Positions 10,945 to 21,929 of a stretch of DNA of 64,000 nucleotides are shown here, one piece after another (position 1 is the first letter of the stretch; each line of letters begins with the position of its first letter). The notes beneath the pieces were generated by a model. That model was given only the letters and a program-made list of their open reading frames with translations, searched no databases and was not told the origin of the DNA. The stretch is from NCBI GenBank assembly GCA_933207985.1, contig OW240914.1, forward strand, positions 202,716,395 through 202,780,394, given 5' to 3'. Both the position numbers and the translations under genes were made by a program. The stretch comes from Pelobates cultripes (taxonomy: Eukaryota; Chordata; Amphibia; Anura; Pelobatidae).

Positions 10945-11210
10945 AAAAAAACAGGATGCTTGGCACTCTCCTTTAAGTCATAAGAAAGAACTAATAGCCT
11001 GGGTGCTATATCCCAAACGTCAGAAATATACAAAAATCAAAACTGAGGATGCACTCACAGGACTTGGTTAAAGTGAAAAAAGGGACTTTTAATTATTCCA
11101 TGTGAATGGAAAATTGATTTTTCTGTACATTTCACATGGAATAATTAAAAGTCCCTTTTTTTCACTTTAACCAAGTCCTGTGAGTGCATCCTCAGTTTTG
11201 ATTTTTGTAT
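10945..11210. repeat. Intact long palindrome between (TA)n tracts
   Basis: Arms of roughly 80 bp ('caaaactgaggatgcactc...aattattccatgtgaa' and its reverse complement) surround a short loop near 11108-11132 ('tggaaaattgatttttctgt'). A (TA)n tract lies on each side. Copy 1 at 8600-8840 is the same insert with part of one arm lost. Confidence 0.8.
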
Positions 11211-11369
11211 ATATATATATATAAAATATATTTGGACGTATTGTATGTGTGAGGTGCGCAGCGTGTTTGTGTAAGAGGGGTGCTGTGTGTGAGGGTGTTT
11301 TTATCTGCCGTCACATTCTGGGTTTCTAATTTTATTTGTCTGTTAACTCACTGAGGTTTTTTTTTATAT

Positions 11370-12235
11370 AATATATGTGCTGTATATGTGTGGGAGTGAG
11401 GGTGCTGTCTGTCTGAGGGTGTTGTGTGTGTGTCTGGGGGTGCGCTGTGTGTGTCTGGGGGTGCGCTGTGTGTGTCTGTGGGGTGCTGTGTGTGTCTGTG
11501 GGGTGCTGTGTGTGTCTGGGTGCTGTGTGTGTCTGTGGGGTGCTGTGTGTGTCTGTGGGGTGCTGTGTGTGTCTGGGGGGTGCTGTGTGTGTCTGGGGGG
11601 TGCTGTGTGTCTGGGGGGGTGCTGTGTGTGTCTAGGGGGTGCTGTGTCTGGGGGGTGCAGTGTGTGTCTGGGTGCTGTGTGTGTCTGGGTGCAGTGTGTG
11701 TCTGGGTGCTGTGTGTGTCTGGGTGCAGTGTGTGTCTGTGGGTGCAGTGTGTGTCTGGGTGCGCTGTGTGTGTCTGGGGTGCTGTGTGTGTCGGGGGGGT
11801 GCTGTGTGTGTCTGGGGATGCTATGTGTGTCTGGGGGTGCTGTGTGTGTCTGGGGGTGCTGTGTGTGTCTGGGTGCAGTGTGTGTCTGTGGGGTGCTGGC
11901 CTTGTGTCTAGATTGCTGTGTATTGTGTCTGTGGGTGCTGTGTGTGTGTGTCTAGGGGGTGCTGTGTGTGTGTCTGGGTGCTGTGTGTGTGTCTGGGGGG
12001 TGCTGTGTGTGTCTAGGGGTGCTGTGTGTGTGTCTGGGGGTGCTGTGTGTGTCTGGGGGGCTGTGTGTGTCTGGGTGCTGTGTGTGTGTCTGGGGGGGCT
12101 GTGTGTGTCTGGGGGTGCTGTGTGTGTCTGGGGGTTACTGTGTGTGTGTCTGGGGGTGCTGTGTGTGTCTGGGTGCTGTGTGTGTGTCTGGGGGCTGTGT
12201 GTGTCTGGGGGGGGGCTGTGTGTGTCTGAGGGGGC
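11370..12235. repeat. TG minisatellite, units about 17-20 bp
   Basis: Tandem units of the 'gtgctgtgtgtgtctgggg' type as in copy 1, with several variant phases ('gtgcagtgtgtgtctgg'). This is the probable cause of the nearby assembly gap. Confidence 0.9.
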
Positions 12236-12430
12236 TGTTAGGGAAATTATTTGAAATATATATTTTTTATTTTATTAATAATTATATTATTATTATTAAT
12301 AATTTAAAAAAAAGTTATGTTTCCCCCCCCCTCCCTTCTTACCTTTAGCCTGGGAGGAGGAGGGAGCTGTTCTGCCTGGCAGGGGGAGCCTTGAGGGGAC
12401 CATGCTGCCTTCCCTGGTGGTCCAGTGGTG

Positions 12431-12498
12431 AGAGTGAACTCTAACCTGCAGGTTAGAGTTCACTCTCGCGAGATCTGAGCGTTGCCGCGGCAACGCTC
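12431..12498. repeat. Two adjacent perfect palindromes in the GC-rich hAT module
   Basis: Positions 12431-12466 form a perfect 36-bp palindrome centred on CTGCAG (arms 'agagtgaactctaacctg'). Positions 12477-12498 form a perfect 22-bp palindrome centred on CCGCGG (arms 'gagcgttgccg'). Related, less perfect versions are at about 6607-6690 and 3105-3200. Confidence 0.9.
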
Positions 12499-12805
12499 AG
12501 AATCCCGCGAGAGGACCGGGCGGAGCTGCTTGTTAGAGCTCCGCCGGGTCCTCTCTCCTCCCTCCCTCCTTCATCCAGCCGGCGGCCGCATGTAACAGTG
12601 CCTGTGGGCCGGTGAGGGAGATCTGTGATCTCCCCGGCCGGCCCATGGAGGCACACAGCGGGGCCGGCGCTCGCATAGCGCTGGCCCTGCAGGGGCTTGC
12701 AGGGGAGATCCTGTGATCTCCCTGCCGGCCTCGGCCCCACGGCCATCGCGGCCCACCGGGCATTTGCCCGGTGTGCCCGATGGCCAGTCCGGGCCTGTTC
12801 ATAAA

Positions 12806-13854
12806 GAATGTGTTTGGCAAAACTATAAGAAATAATTATCATTGTTTTCATATCATTAACCCCTTCCTTAGCTGGATTTGTAGCATTTCTGTGAATCTAT
12901 TAACTGTAACTAATTACTGCATTGTGATTGAATGATATCACATGGAAGCGGCATTTAATAGCTCTTTTATTTTCCTGTAAGTGGATGGAGGTCAATGCTT
13001 TGTTAAGAATATATTACCACCTCACCTATTACATCAAACAAATTCAATTCATTTTAACCCCTAAAGTTGTGGTTTGGTAAACTTGTTACTATTAAAAGCA
13101 ATTCCTTTTTGATTTTCAGAGACATAAAAACATATACGATTCTTCATATTCAGACAAGCCATTAAGAAAACATTGTAACCATCTGGCTTTACTCATGCTA
13201 TACAATTGTTTCTTCACTAAAAAATATTCTTATATATATATATATATAAATTATTATTTCCATTACCCCTGTCTCCTGCTAAGATTATCACTTATGTTGT
13301 GAGTGGGGTTTACACTTACTGCAAGACACACTTATCACTGCATATCACTGTTTGAGAAGTACAGACTTGAAGATGGTTTTGTGTAAATTAAACTTAATCT
13401 GTTCTCTCTCTCAGTTCTCAGACTGCCTGTCCAAAGCTGCAGCAACATATCATTCTGGCTATTTCTCTCCTCTTTCAGTGCTGCTGCTCTCACACAGGGC
13501 TTGCCCCTCCTCTCCATTTCTGTTTGGAGGCAATACTTTCCCTTAGTCTGAATCCAGGAAGGAGATACACCAACAGGATTAGTTCCATAATAACATAGAA
13601 AAAGCAGAGCACAGCTTTATGATCTCTGTGCTGATCGTCACAGTTTTGGCACAGACTGAACTGACTAAAAAGATGGGAAATGTCATGTTTTTCATCTGTG
13701 ACTTTACAGAATTCTAGACATTTTCTAGAAATTAAGCTAGCACAATGTAGAAATTAAATTTTATTCTGTATTATTTAACATTAAGTTGTATTTGTCATGA
13801 TAGGTTGGGTACCATTTAAAGCAGTCACTGCATTGCTAATGTAGGTCTTAAGTC
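12806..13854. other. Non-coding DNA
   Basis: AT-rich unique-looking sequence. No exon-like open frame with splice sites was convincing, and no transposon terminus is visible apart from a (TA)n tract at 13231-13248. Confidence 0.4.
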
Positions 13855-14312
13855 TTAAAGGAACACTATACTGTCAGGAATAAAAACATGAATCCCTGAC
13901 ACTATAGTACTGGTGTGGCTGTTTAGATGATTAGCCCCATTGCAATCATGCTGAAAAGGTGATGTTACTTACCTTTTTTCCCACTTCCTGCTGGCCATGC
14001 CACGGTTGTCCCTGCCTGGCCCTCCATGGCTGAAATCATCAATCTTGATGATCCCAGCCAATCCAATAAATGTATTGAATCAATGCATCTCTGTAGGGAA
14101 CGTTGAACATAAGTGCTGCACACCACTGGACTAGGAGGCACCTCTAGTTGCTGTCTGAGTGACTGTCACTAGAGTTGTTACTAGGCACCAATGTAGACAC
14201 TGCCTTTTTACTGAAAAGGCAACATATACATTGAAAAGCCTGCAGGAACGGACTATAGACACCAAAACCACTACATTAAATTGTGGTTCTGGTAACTATA
14301 ATGGCTCTTTAA
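13855..14312. mobile_element. Kolobok/T2-type MITE
   Basis: It is bounded by TTAA at 13855-13858 and 14309-14312. The left end is TTAAAGGAACACTATA and the right end is the complementary 'tataatggctctttaa'. The subterminal 'ctgacactatagtactgg' and 'accaaaaccactacatt' text is of the type seen in the other T2 elements here. No coding sequence. Confidence 0.7.
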
Positions 14313-15553
14313 TCTATTTGACATCAGCCCTGACCAGCTGGAATAATTTCAATGTAACTAGGAGGAAAATAAATAATATCAAAATGTACCAAACAATATA
14401 TTTACACCATTCTTGGCAAGTGATATTTTTCCTTAATTTCCTTCTATTGTTCTGTTCCCTGTGTTGTTATAACATGAAAATCAACAATGCTGTCGAAATT
14501 GGACTTAAATCACTTCCGAAGACAGATCTGCAAGTGCTTTATTAGAATAGTGGGAGTATACGTATTTATTATATACCTGACAAGTGACACAGTTATAGTA
14601 ATTAAAATCTCACATGATAAATCTGAGATAGATGTCTTACTTACACAGTAAAAAGCAACAGCAGTTGCTCTTACAAATGTCAGTTTAATCTCAGTTGGAT
14701 GCCAAAAATATTTAGTTAAAGTCAATTTACACTTTGACATGAAGGAGGAAGTGTAGATATCTGCTATTAGAGCAGCAAAAACTTATATTGACTTCTAAAA
14801 TAAACCAACAGCAGTCTCTACAGGGGATTTGTGCTACCTTATAGACAATAACCCTTTCGCTCCCATTCACTTTGGCGGACCTGACTCCAAGATGGGATTC
14901 TCATTCACTGGAAGTAAAACATTCACTGTTAGTATTTCAATTAGGTTCATAATAATGATTCCTCTTTATAAACCTATAATTCATTACACGCTATTGTACA
15001 AGTTTGGGGCAATAAATCAGTTACTTGTGACCACCTGATTATGATGAGTAGCAATATTATAGTGCCTCAAGTGGTACATAAATGTGCTAGGTACAACACA
15101 CTCCACATGTGAACTGGCAAACCGTTTTATTTTTCCAGATGCAAACCATATATGAAAACATTACATCAATCCACTGAAGGCCAGAAGTGTTTATTGATGT
15201 AATCACACACCAACAAACTGGTCATAAGAGACATTTGCTGACCACTTTTTTTCATCACAAACTGGTCATGTCTGGATACTTTCTGGTATGTTCCAATCAT
15301 GCAGGGACAGGAGTGTTCTAGTTTGTGGTTTCATAGAAGAGGAACAGACATAATACAGAAGCTCAATTTACAGAACTCTGGGAATAGCTATGCATTATAG
15401 AAATTTTACTGACTAAGTTCACCTACCATATGAGTGATGTCCACATGGAACTTTCACATTGTCCACATACACTATGGTGCGTTTTTTTTTTTTATATGTA
15501 TGATGATACAATAATTGGCATTGATGGAAGGGGAATGTAACAGTTTTTGATAT
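14313..15553. other. Non-coding DNA
   Basis: No gene or clear repeat. Short open frames here lack any recognisable domain. Confidence 0.4.
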
Positions 15554-15899
15554 TTAAAGGGTTAGTCCAAGTATTGTGAACATGCTACTGATTTGAAGTG
15601 GTCATGGTACCTGGAGTCATACAGAGTTTAACCTTTGCTGCTGGAGGTGTAATTGCACCTCCAGCAGCTTTATTAAGGCATCATTAGACAAGCTGGAGCA
15701 AGAGTTACAGGCTGTCTAATGTCGATTTTGTGCATATTGCTATGCACAGAGTTGCATTAATTTACTGCAGCTGATTATCTCAGCAAATTAATGAGCAGCA
15801 GAATAAGTGGGACCCAATTAAGATGGCACCAGGGTACTCCTAGCACAGCAACCACTACAGCAGACTGTAGTGGTTGTAATGGTTGGAGTAAACCTTTAA
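15554..15899. mobile_element. Kolobok/T2-type MITE
   Basis: TTAA at 15554-15557 and 15896-15899, with ends TTAAAGGGTTAGTCCAAG and 'ggttggagtaaacctttaa'. Internal inverted pairs include 'ctgctggaggtgcaattg' against 'acctccagcag' and 'accactacagcag' against 'ctgtagtggtt'. Confidence 0.75.
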
Positions 15900-17125
15900 T
15901 ATTAGAGTATGCTGTACAAATATATATTGCATTTTTTACATTTACACAGGTTGTATAGAGAGCTACTTGCTGACTCCAACTTTGCCACTACCAAAAATAT
16001 ATATAACAGAAAAGTAACTATGAATATCAGTGACATGATGACATGAATTTTGTAAGCAGAAGGGAGTTCTATGGGAGATCTGGGTGATTTCTATTTGTTT
16101 GTTTTTTTCCAGATTTAAGATTTTTTTCTATTGTAAAACATGCTAGTCTTTAGCATCATGGCATGCATTTTACTGATCATTTATTGTTTTGTTTTATTTT
16201 TTATTATTTTTTTTTTTTCACTTGAGTTTTCTCTCACGTCTAGCATTGACTCTTGCTGAGATTGCTACCGAACTTAACCTATGCAATAACAATATCCCCT
16301 GATTGCACAGAAATCTTACTCACTCACTAATATTTACAAATTAAGCAGGCAAAATATGGGCTACACGGATAGCTTGGTCCCTCCAGGACTTATTATCCAT
16401 AGTAAGGGTAAGAAGGCTCTTAGGAGAATTCTTGAAAATGAACTTTATTGTATATCATTGTGTCATGCTTACAAATCGTTAAGGTAATTTTTTTTTAATC
16501 TACTCTGAATGGGACAGAAATTAATTGGCAGCAAATACATGTCTCCCGTCTTTACCAGGAATGTTTCTTTTAGGTATGTTCATACATCATTCATGCAGAT
16601 CTACAAGCTAGAAGATACTGGGCCCATTCCCCTTCTTACTTTGCATTCAACATATGCACATTAACCTAGGTTTGTCAGTAGCAATGAACATGCAATGGCA
16701 GGGTTAGGTCTATATGAGGTCACTATGGTTTCCTTAGTGGAATTCATTAACACTGAACTCAAATCAAGTGTTATTTTGTATCTGAATTCCAAATTATTGA
16801 CTCTCGGTACATACTCTATACATGTCTAGATGTTGCTGTGCGTCATTAATTGGACACAATGGGCAGGATTGCCCTCTGAACAGAATGACTGCTCTCTGAC
16901 ATAAAAGAGTCTCAATTTAGTCTTTATGTTCTAATCCCATAAATCTCTGTTTACCAAGAGAAATATAGGTTTTGCCACAGTTCCACTCATCACATAGGAT
17001 AATTGGGACTTCTCAATCAACTCATACACTGGCTCAGTCAGTTTGTATACAGCCTGGCTCACAGTAAGGTTCTATTAGTATTCTATTATTCTATTATAGG
17101 TTATATTATTCTATAATAGGTTCTA
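15900..17125. other. Non-coding DNA
   Basis: AT-rich with several poly-T tracts (for example 16195-16218). A short 'ttctattat' microsatellite-like stretch lies at 17070-17120. No gene is seen. Confidence 0.4.
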
Positions 17126-17205
17126 TTAACCCCTTAAGGACACAACTTCTGAAATAAAAAGGAATCATGACGGAGTATTTCCGTCATGTGTCCTTAAGGG
17201 GTTAA
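17126..17205. mobile_element. Very short piggyBac-like MITE (72 bp plus TTAA)
   Basis: TTAA (17126-17129) and TTAA (17202-17205) flank a 72-bp body whose ends are inverted: CCCCTTAAGGACACA and TGTGTCCTTAAGGGG. A second inner stem, 'atgacggag...tttccgtcat', nearly closes the hairpin. TTAA target plus CCC-starting ends points to piggyBac, in contrast to the AAAGG-starting T2 elements. Confidence 0.7.
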
Positions 17206-17405
17206 ATGCAATTATTATTAATAGCATTTATGTAGCGGCAACATATTCCATAGGTCTTTACAATGAAAGAAAAGGCCGCGCTCAAACGACCTTAAAATCT
17301 ATGAAGATTTGAGGTACACTTATATCACTAGATGTCTTGCTTAGGGACACTTACAGGTAAGGTGGTCTGACCGAGATTCGAACCTGGGTTTCAAATTCCA
17401 GAGTA
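17206..17405 (-). mobile_element. tRNA-derived SINE with an L2-like 3' tail
   Basis: On the minus strand a good RNA polymerase III B box (GGTTCGAATC, 17374-17383) is followed by a body containing 'acctgtaagtgtccct'. The tail 'attgtaaagacctatgg...tgccgctacataaatgc' then ends in ATAATAATT. That tail closely resembles the 3' end of the L2 element at 29308-31215 ('attgtaaagcgctgcgg...ggcgctatataaat'), suggesting the SINE borrows L2 machinery. The A-box end is worn. Confidence 0.65.
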
Positions 17406-19465
17406 ATAAGGGGAGATATAAATAGCACTTTTATAATTTTCCGTCCTGTATTGGAAAACCATTAAATATACGGTCTCAGCTGAAACACAACTGGATGAGG
17501 TTGTTTGTCTCTGCTGAGCTTGCTGGTGGATAGAACAATAATGCTGGAATGACACTGTTATGGAACAAATTTAATGTTTTTGATAGAACTTTACTTTAAT
17601 AAATGTAACACACAATGTTCCAATTTGCTCTCGATTCTTAGATGAACAAATCTTGTTAACAAATCTTGTTTTTATTTTATTATTTGTTATATGTATGTTA
17701 GATATTGCCTAGTGCTCTGTATAACAGCTATAGAATACTATATTGTGTCCCAGAAGCTGTTTTAATGGCATACAGAATGAATACGCATTATAAACAGACT
17801 CAATGATACTGAACAGAAAGGGAAATCCCAACCTCATCGCTGGGCTGCAGACTTGGTCCCATCACACTGAATTAATGTGGGCTTTTCTGCTGGTGAAATT
17901 GAGTCATTACATTTCACTTTGTGCAGAACAAATCTTTGCAATTTAGCAGACACACGAGACAAAGTGTTAAACTGTTTATATGGTGTGTTAGCATTTCACC
18001 AGAGTCCATCCATCACTGTCTGAGGGAAGTGTGTCTATCCTGAGCTCTCTTAAAGAGCTTGTAGAGAAGAGCCAAGGGGGTGCACATTTTCAAAGATCAG
18101 CTTGCCATTTAAAAGAGCCTACTTTACTTGTGTCTTCTGAGACATTTGTTTCCCACTGTCTGCACTGTATCTTTGTTTAAATTCAGGAGTTGACAGGGCA
18201 GTATACCTGCATGCATTTATTACTGAAGAATAATTGATATGCTTATTATGTATAGTTGTAGTCTTGTTGTAGCTGAGATTTGAATGATAATGTAACTCGA
18301 GTTTCAGGGGATTATTAAATTAATTTAATTGTTACCCTTTATACGCATTTTAGTAAGAAGTGAAAATCTAAATTAAATTCCAAGTGAATTTCAAATTTTA
18401 GGTAAGAGTAACCAAACTGAAATCATAGCTTAGTTTTTTTTTCTGTATTTTTGACCTTTAATTCCAAATTCTTTGGATTCTTCAAATTCGATCACTTTGA
18501 ATTCTCACTTTCGCAAATGACCCTGAAAATGTTATATTTGTTTTAATTTTATTTAAAATCTGCCAGTTCTCAGAAAACAGTGCTATTTTAACCTTTTGAT
18601 TGATTTTATTTAATGTTATCTCAGCCTTTTTAATGAAGTTAACATTTTTTTGGCAACCGAAAGCAACCTTGTTGTTGATAATTATACATTATAATGAGAT
18701 CAAAAAGTAGTGTTATTTGATGTGAAAGACGGTTTCATTTTATTCTTTAAAGACTTTTATTTTTGTAATATTTAATTTATCAAGGGCAAATGAGTTACAA
18801 TTTAATATCCATCTATTATGTATGAATGTCATTTTTTCTTATTAAATTAACAATGGAATCAAGAAAAACCTAGTTAGAAAAAAATAGATGGCAGGGCCAA
18901 TAGAAGGAAACGAAGAGTAAGAAGTCATACTGTTGTCAATCTAGAAGATGAAAGATTAATTTGTGCAATACAGGATGCCATATCTGAAGATGTAGTGTGC
19001 TCTTATCTCATAGGTTAGCCTTAGAGCTTCCTATCATATGAAACCACATTTTTTAGATATTATTTAGAAGAGAGGGAGTGGTTTGACTTCTTACGTGGGT
19101 CTACCTAGTACTGGTCCCTGCCTCTCTGACAGCTCTCCTGGTGGTGCAGATCTGAGCAAATTGACTGAAAAGAACCAGCTGGCATGCTCAACCAATTAGC
19201 TGGCTTAGCTCAGGAGAACTAATGGAAGCTCCTAGCAGGCTCACACATCCTACTGGCTCCCATCAGATTCTATGTTGTCATACTTTGACTGCTTACAAAG
19301 TTGAGGGGCTGGCATTCTTAGCATCATACCCACTATAGCACAGTGTAGTTGTGATGGTGATGGTTATGATGTTGTGAGTGTTCCTTTAAAGATTCAGTAA
19401 TTTACCTCATTGTTGGAGAGCCATGTTTGAAGTAGTCATTTTCAGCAATGAGGTATGTAAAACGG
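17406..19465. other. Non-coding DNA, with a worn T2 right end at about 19300-19391
   Basis: No gene is recognised. Positions 19300-19391 hold a degraded T2-type right end ('accactatagcacagtgtag...gtgttcctttaa'). The stretch 17860-18200 looks like unique sequence and has no repeat character. Confidence 0.4.
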
Positions 19466-19477
19466 AATTTTACCACA

Positions 19478-19611
19478 TGACAGGAGGCTTCATATTTTGC
19501 ATATAACTCTCTTTACTAACTCCATATAGCAGTAAAGAAAAGTGAAAACATTAACCAATCAAATGCAGTAAGAGGTATGGTATTCACAGTGATGAGGCTC
19601 CTCCCCCCTTT
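19478..19611 (+). repeat. DIRS left inverted terminal repeat
   Basis: It pairs with 25299-25429 in inverted orientation over about 130 bp with few differences (for example 'gaggcttcatatttt' against 'gaggcgagtatttt'). The unique left extension 19466-19477 (aattttaccaca) is copied in reverse complement in the internal complementary region. Confidence 0.9.
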
Positions 19612-20271
19612 CTTTACTGCTCCATCAGCAGACAGGTCAGAGTTTCAGGCTCTTCCCTTTTTTATATACTGTAGTCTTATTGTATACTGTATTCTTATAT
19701 TATATGTTATATTTACTTTATTCTGTATTGTTTTTTCTCCTGGGGGACTTTCTCCCTCCTGTCCTGGGGGGTCTTATTCAGTCTTTGTTATACCTCACTA
19801 CATGTTTCATTTTACTGTATCTCAGCTCCTCTGATGGGCTTTCTGTGTTTCCCCCCCCTTTTTTCTCCTCCGTTTTTTTTCCCCGTTTTCGCTGGTCTCC
19901 CAGCTGTTTTTCCTCTCAGGGTAACGCTCACCCTGCCCCCTAGTACTCCCTTGCGGCTCCCCAGCCGCATTCTACATCGCCGGCTCGCCGGGAAACCTCT
20001 TTTCCCGGCTCCCCGGCGGCCATCTTGGATCTCGCGTCTCGCGAGATTCTCGGCCGCCATTTTGGGAGTCCCGCGGGCTGCTTAGTACCGGCCGCCGACC
20101 GCAACCCGCTCATCCACAGACACCTCCCAGCCGTCTGGGGTGTACTGTATGGTTCTAGACTTCTGTTTGCAAGAAGTACAGCTGGCAGGGGTCACTGACG
20201 TTTTTACTATAAGGATTCAGGGGCTGCTGGCCCTACTAAGTGGTGAGTCCACTATTATTATTTATTTACTA

Positions 20272-20422
20272 GGTGGATTTTGTGCCACCCACAGTTCTAA
20301 CAGGGTGAGGCCCTTAGTTCACTGCTGCCATCAGGTGGATTTTGTGCCACCTATGTATATGTATTTGGAAAGGGGCATCCCAACCCCATCTTAACACCAG
20401 ATTGAGTGGATTTTGTGCCACC
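20272..20422 (+). repeat. Three copies of an 18-bp partial palindrome in the DIRS leader
   Basis: GGTGGATTTTGTGCCACC occurs at 20272-20289 and 20334-20351, and with one change at 20405-20422. The ends GGTGG and CCACC are complementary, so each copy can form a short stem. The first and third are followed by 'gggtgaggccc'. The repeats sit between the left terminal repeat and the gag start, in the untranslated leader. Confidence 0.85.
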
Positions 20423-20602
20423 CACACTGTCATATACATTTCTGGGTGAGGCCCAGCTAGAAAACCCAATTTACCCTGCTGGGGTTTCTGGTACTTCTTG
20501 TACCTGTGCTACCACACACCCTGCTGGGGTGTTGTCATTATTTATACTGAATCCATACTCCACCTGACCCCTAGCCCATCTGCCCTGTGCCAACAACTCA
20601 CT

Positions 20603-21929
20603 ATGGAAGCGTCCCAGACCTCTGCAGACTTCCAGTCACTGATTGCGGACACCATCTCCGCTTCTATGGAGAAAGCGCTGTCCAAGATTATGTCGGCGTC
20701 TACCGACAAATCTAAAAAAGCCACGCTGGCCCAACCTCAGGATGAAGACTCTGAGGCCTCTGAGTCACACATACAGGCGGATCCACGCCCCACCAAACGT
20801 CACTGGAAGGGTGAGAAAGCGGGCGATACCCCTGGCAAGGGTAAGGCACCCTCCAAACGCCACAGACCAACCCCACCTACTCCTGCCCACTACTCATCGG
20901 ATGAGGGGGACGAACACACGCGCTCTATGGCCGTGTTAGACGAGTGGCAAGCCGCGGACTCTGATTCGCACAATGACGCTTGGGACTCGGACTCCGGCTC
21001 CCATTCTGGCTTCTTACGAGGCACCTTCCTGGACGACATCCAGTTGCCTGACGACCTTGCGCCCGCTCAAGAAGGGGATACCATCCTAGACCCCACGGGG
21101 CAACGCCTCTTTGACCCTCGCAATATCCGCCATCCACGCTCTGGAGACTGGACCCCCCCCGACCACCTCTCCAGGTTTATGCACCGCTGGCTACGCAAAC
21201 CACTTGATAAAACGGTGCGCAACCGTCTACGCTCTGAATGCCCGCGCCCCTCGCTCCCCGACCACGTAACACAGACCCCGGAGTTTGATCAGGTGATGAA
21301 CACCTTTATGTCCCGAGGTGGCCGCGACCCTCGGCGGGGCGTGGAGAAAGGATTCCACGGGGTCCAGGATAAACTGCTGGACTCAATCGGCCCACTCTCC
21401 CGCATATTATACCTGGCGGATGATGCGTTCACTAGGGCCGACCAATTTGACTCTAGCATGGTCAAAGAGTGGGCACATGACATTAGGGAATGGGCACAAC
21501 GGTGCTTCTGTTTTGTTGGTAATACCAACGTAGCCCTCTCCTCTGAGAGGCGCAAGGCAGCCTTACTCCGTATTGACGGAAAACTGGTGGATTTGGGCAC
21601 CAAAGAATTGGGACCGTTGGCACAGGGCAAGTTGTTCGGAGAACCTTTCTTAAAAGAACTGAACAAGCATGTTAATATCTTTACGTCCCTCAATAAGGCT
21701 CAGACGTCTATGAAACGAGTCTTCAGAGGCTACCCCAGCCGGGGTGTTTTTGGACGGGCTGGCCGCTACAGGGGCCGAGCAGCCAGCCGATTCTGGCCTT
21801 CTGGCCCCCGGTCACACAGACCACAGCCATTCTACCCGGAAGTGGGTTCCAGGCAACCATTCTCCTATACCCGAGGAGCAGACCGAGGCAGAGGACCTCG
21901 TAACCGTGGCAGAGCACGCTTCCCCACAG
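20603..21929 (+). CDS. gag: DIRS Gag-like protein
   Basis: This is probably the structural, nucleic-acid-binding protein of the element. I start it at the ATG at 20603 because the context (A at -3, G at +4) is strong and the 35 codons upstream in the open frame are leader-like. About 442 residues precede the candidate splice donor at 21929/21930. The N-terminus looks helical (SLIADTISASMEKALSKIM), followed by an acidic/basic low-complexity segment with basic clusters (PTKRHWKGEK, APSKRHRP). A central region follows (WLRKPLDKTVRNRLRSECPRP to FTSLNKAQTSMKRVF), and the C-terminal tail is Arg/Gly-rich (RGYPSRGVFGRAGRYRGR...RGADRGRGPRNRGRAR). There is no CCHC zinc knuckle, which is normal for DIRS Gag. 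The frame stays open without a stop to 24832, through the whole RT region. Confidence 0.85.

Larger units (their letters stand above)
7829..12797. mobile_element. hAT element B, present as two partial/complete copies around an assembly gap
   Basis: The outer ends share the 8-bp duplication TTCATAAA (7821-7828 and 12798-12805), and the termini are CAGGGCCGGACTGG and CCAGTCCGGGCCTG. Inside, however, copy 1 (7829-9809) runs into 100 Ns, and a second left terminus starts at 10166. The two copies are nearly identical through the 5' 1.2 kb and differ by small indels and one deletion in a palindrome. A single insertion event would therefore explain the outer duplications, and the inner copy boundary is probably an assembly artefact. 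No transposase is encoded. Confidence 0.8.
10166..12797. mobile_element. hAT element B, copy 2 (complete sequence, mismatched flanks)
   Basis: It begins CAGGGCCGGACTGG and ends CCAGTCCGGGCCTG. Its 3' flank is TTCATAAA but its 5' flank is 'gacagggg' from a gypsy gene, so the two flanks do not form a duplication. It holds the intact palindromic insert, a minisatellite (11370-12235), a T/A-rich spacer, and a GC-rich block with perfect palindromes (12431-12466 and 12477-12498). Confidence 0.75.

Noticed and set aside
9016..12254. Cys/Val-rich open frames of up to 298 codons
   Set aside because: Produced by the TG minisatellite; one even runs through the N gap.
20498..20602. The first ATG of the long DIRS frame as the Gag start
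   Set aside because: The 35 codons before the ATG at 20603 look like leader sequence, and the ATG at 20603 has the stronger context.
21744..21746. GTG as the true start of the RT protein
   Set aside because: Vertebrate translation rarely starts at GTG and the context is poor; the conserved domain begins about 78 residues later, and a splice or frameshift is a better explanation.
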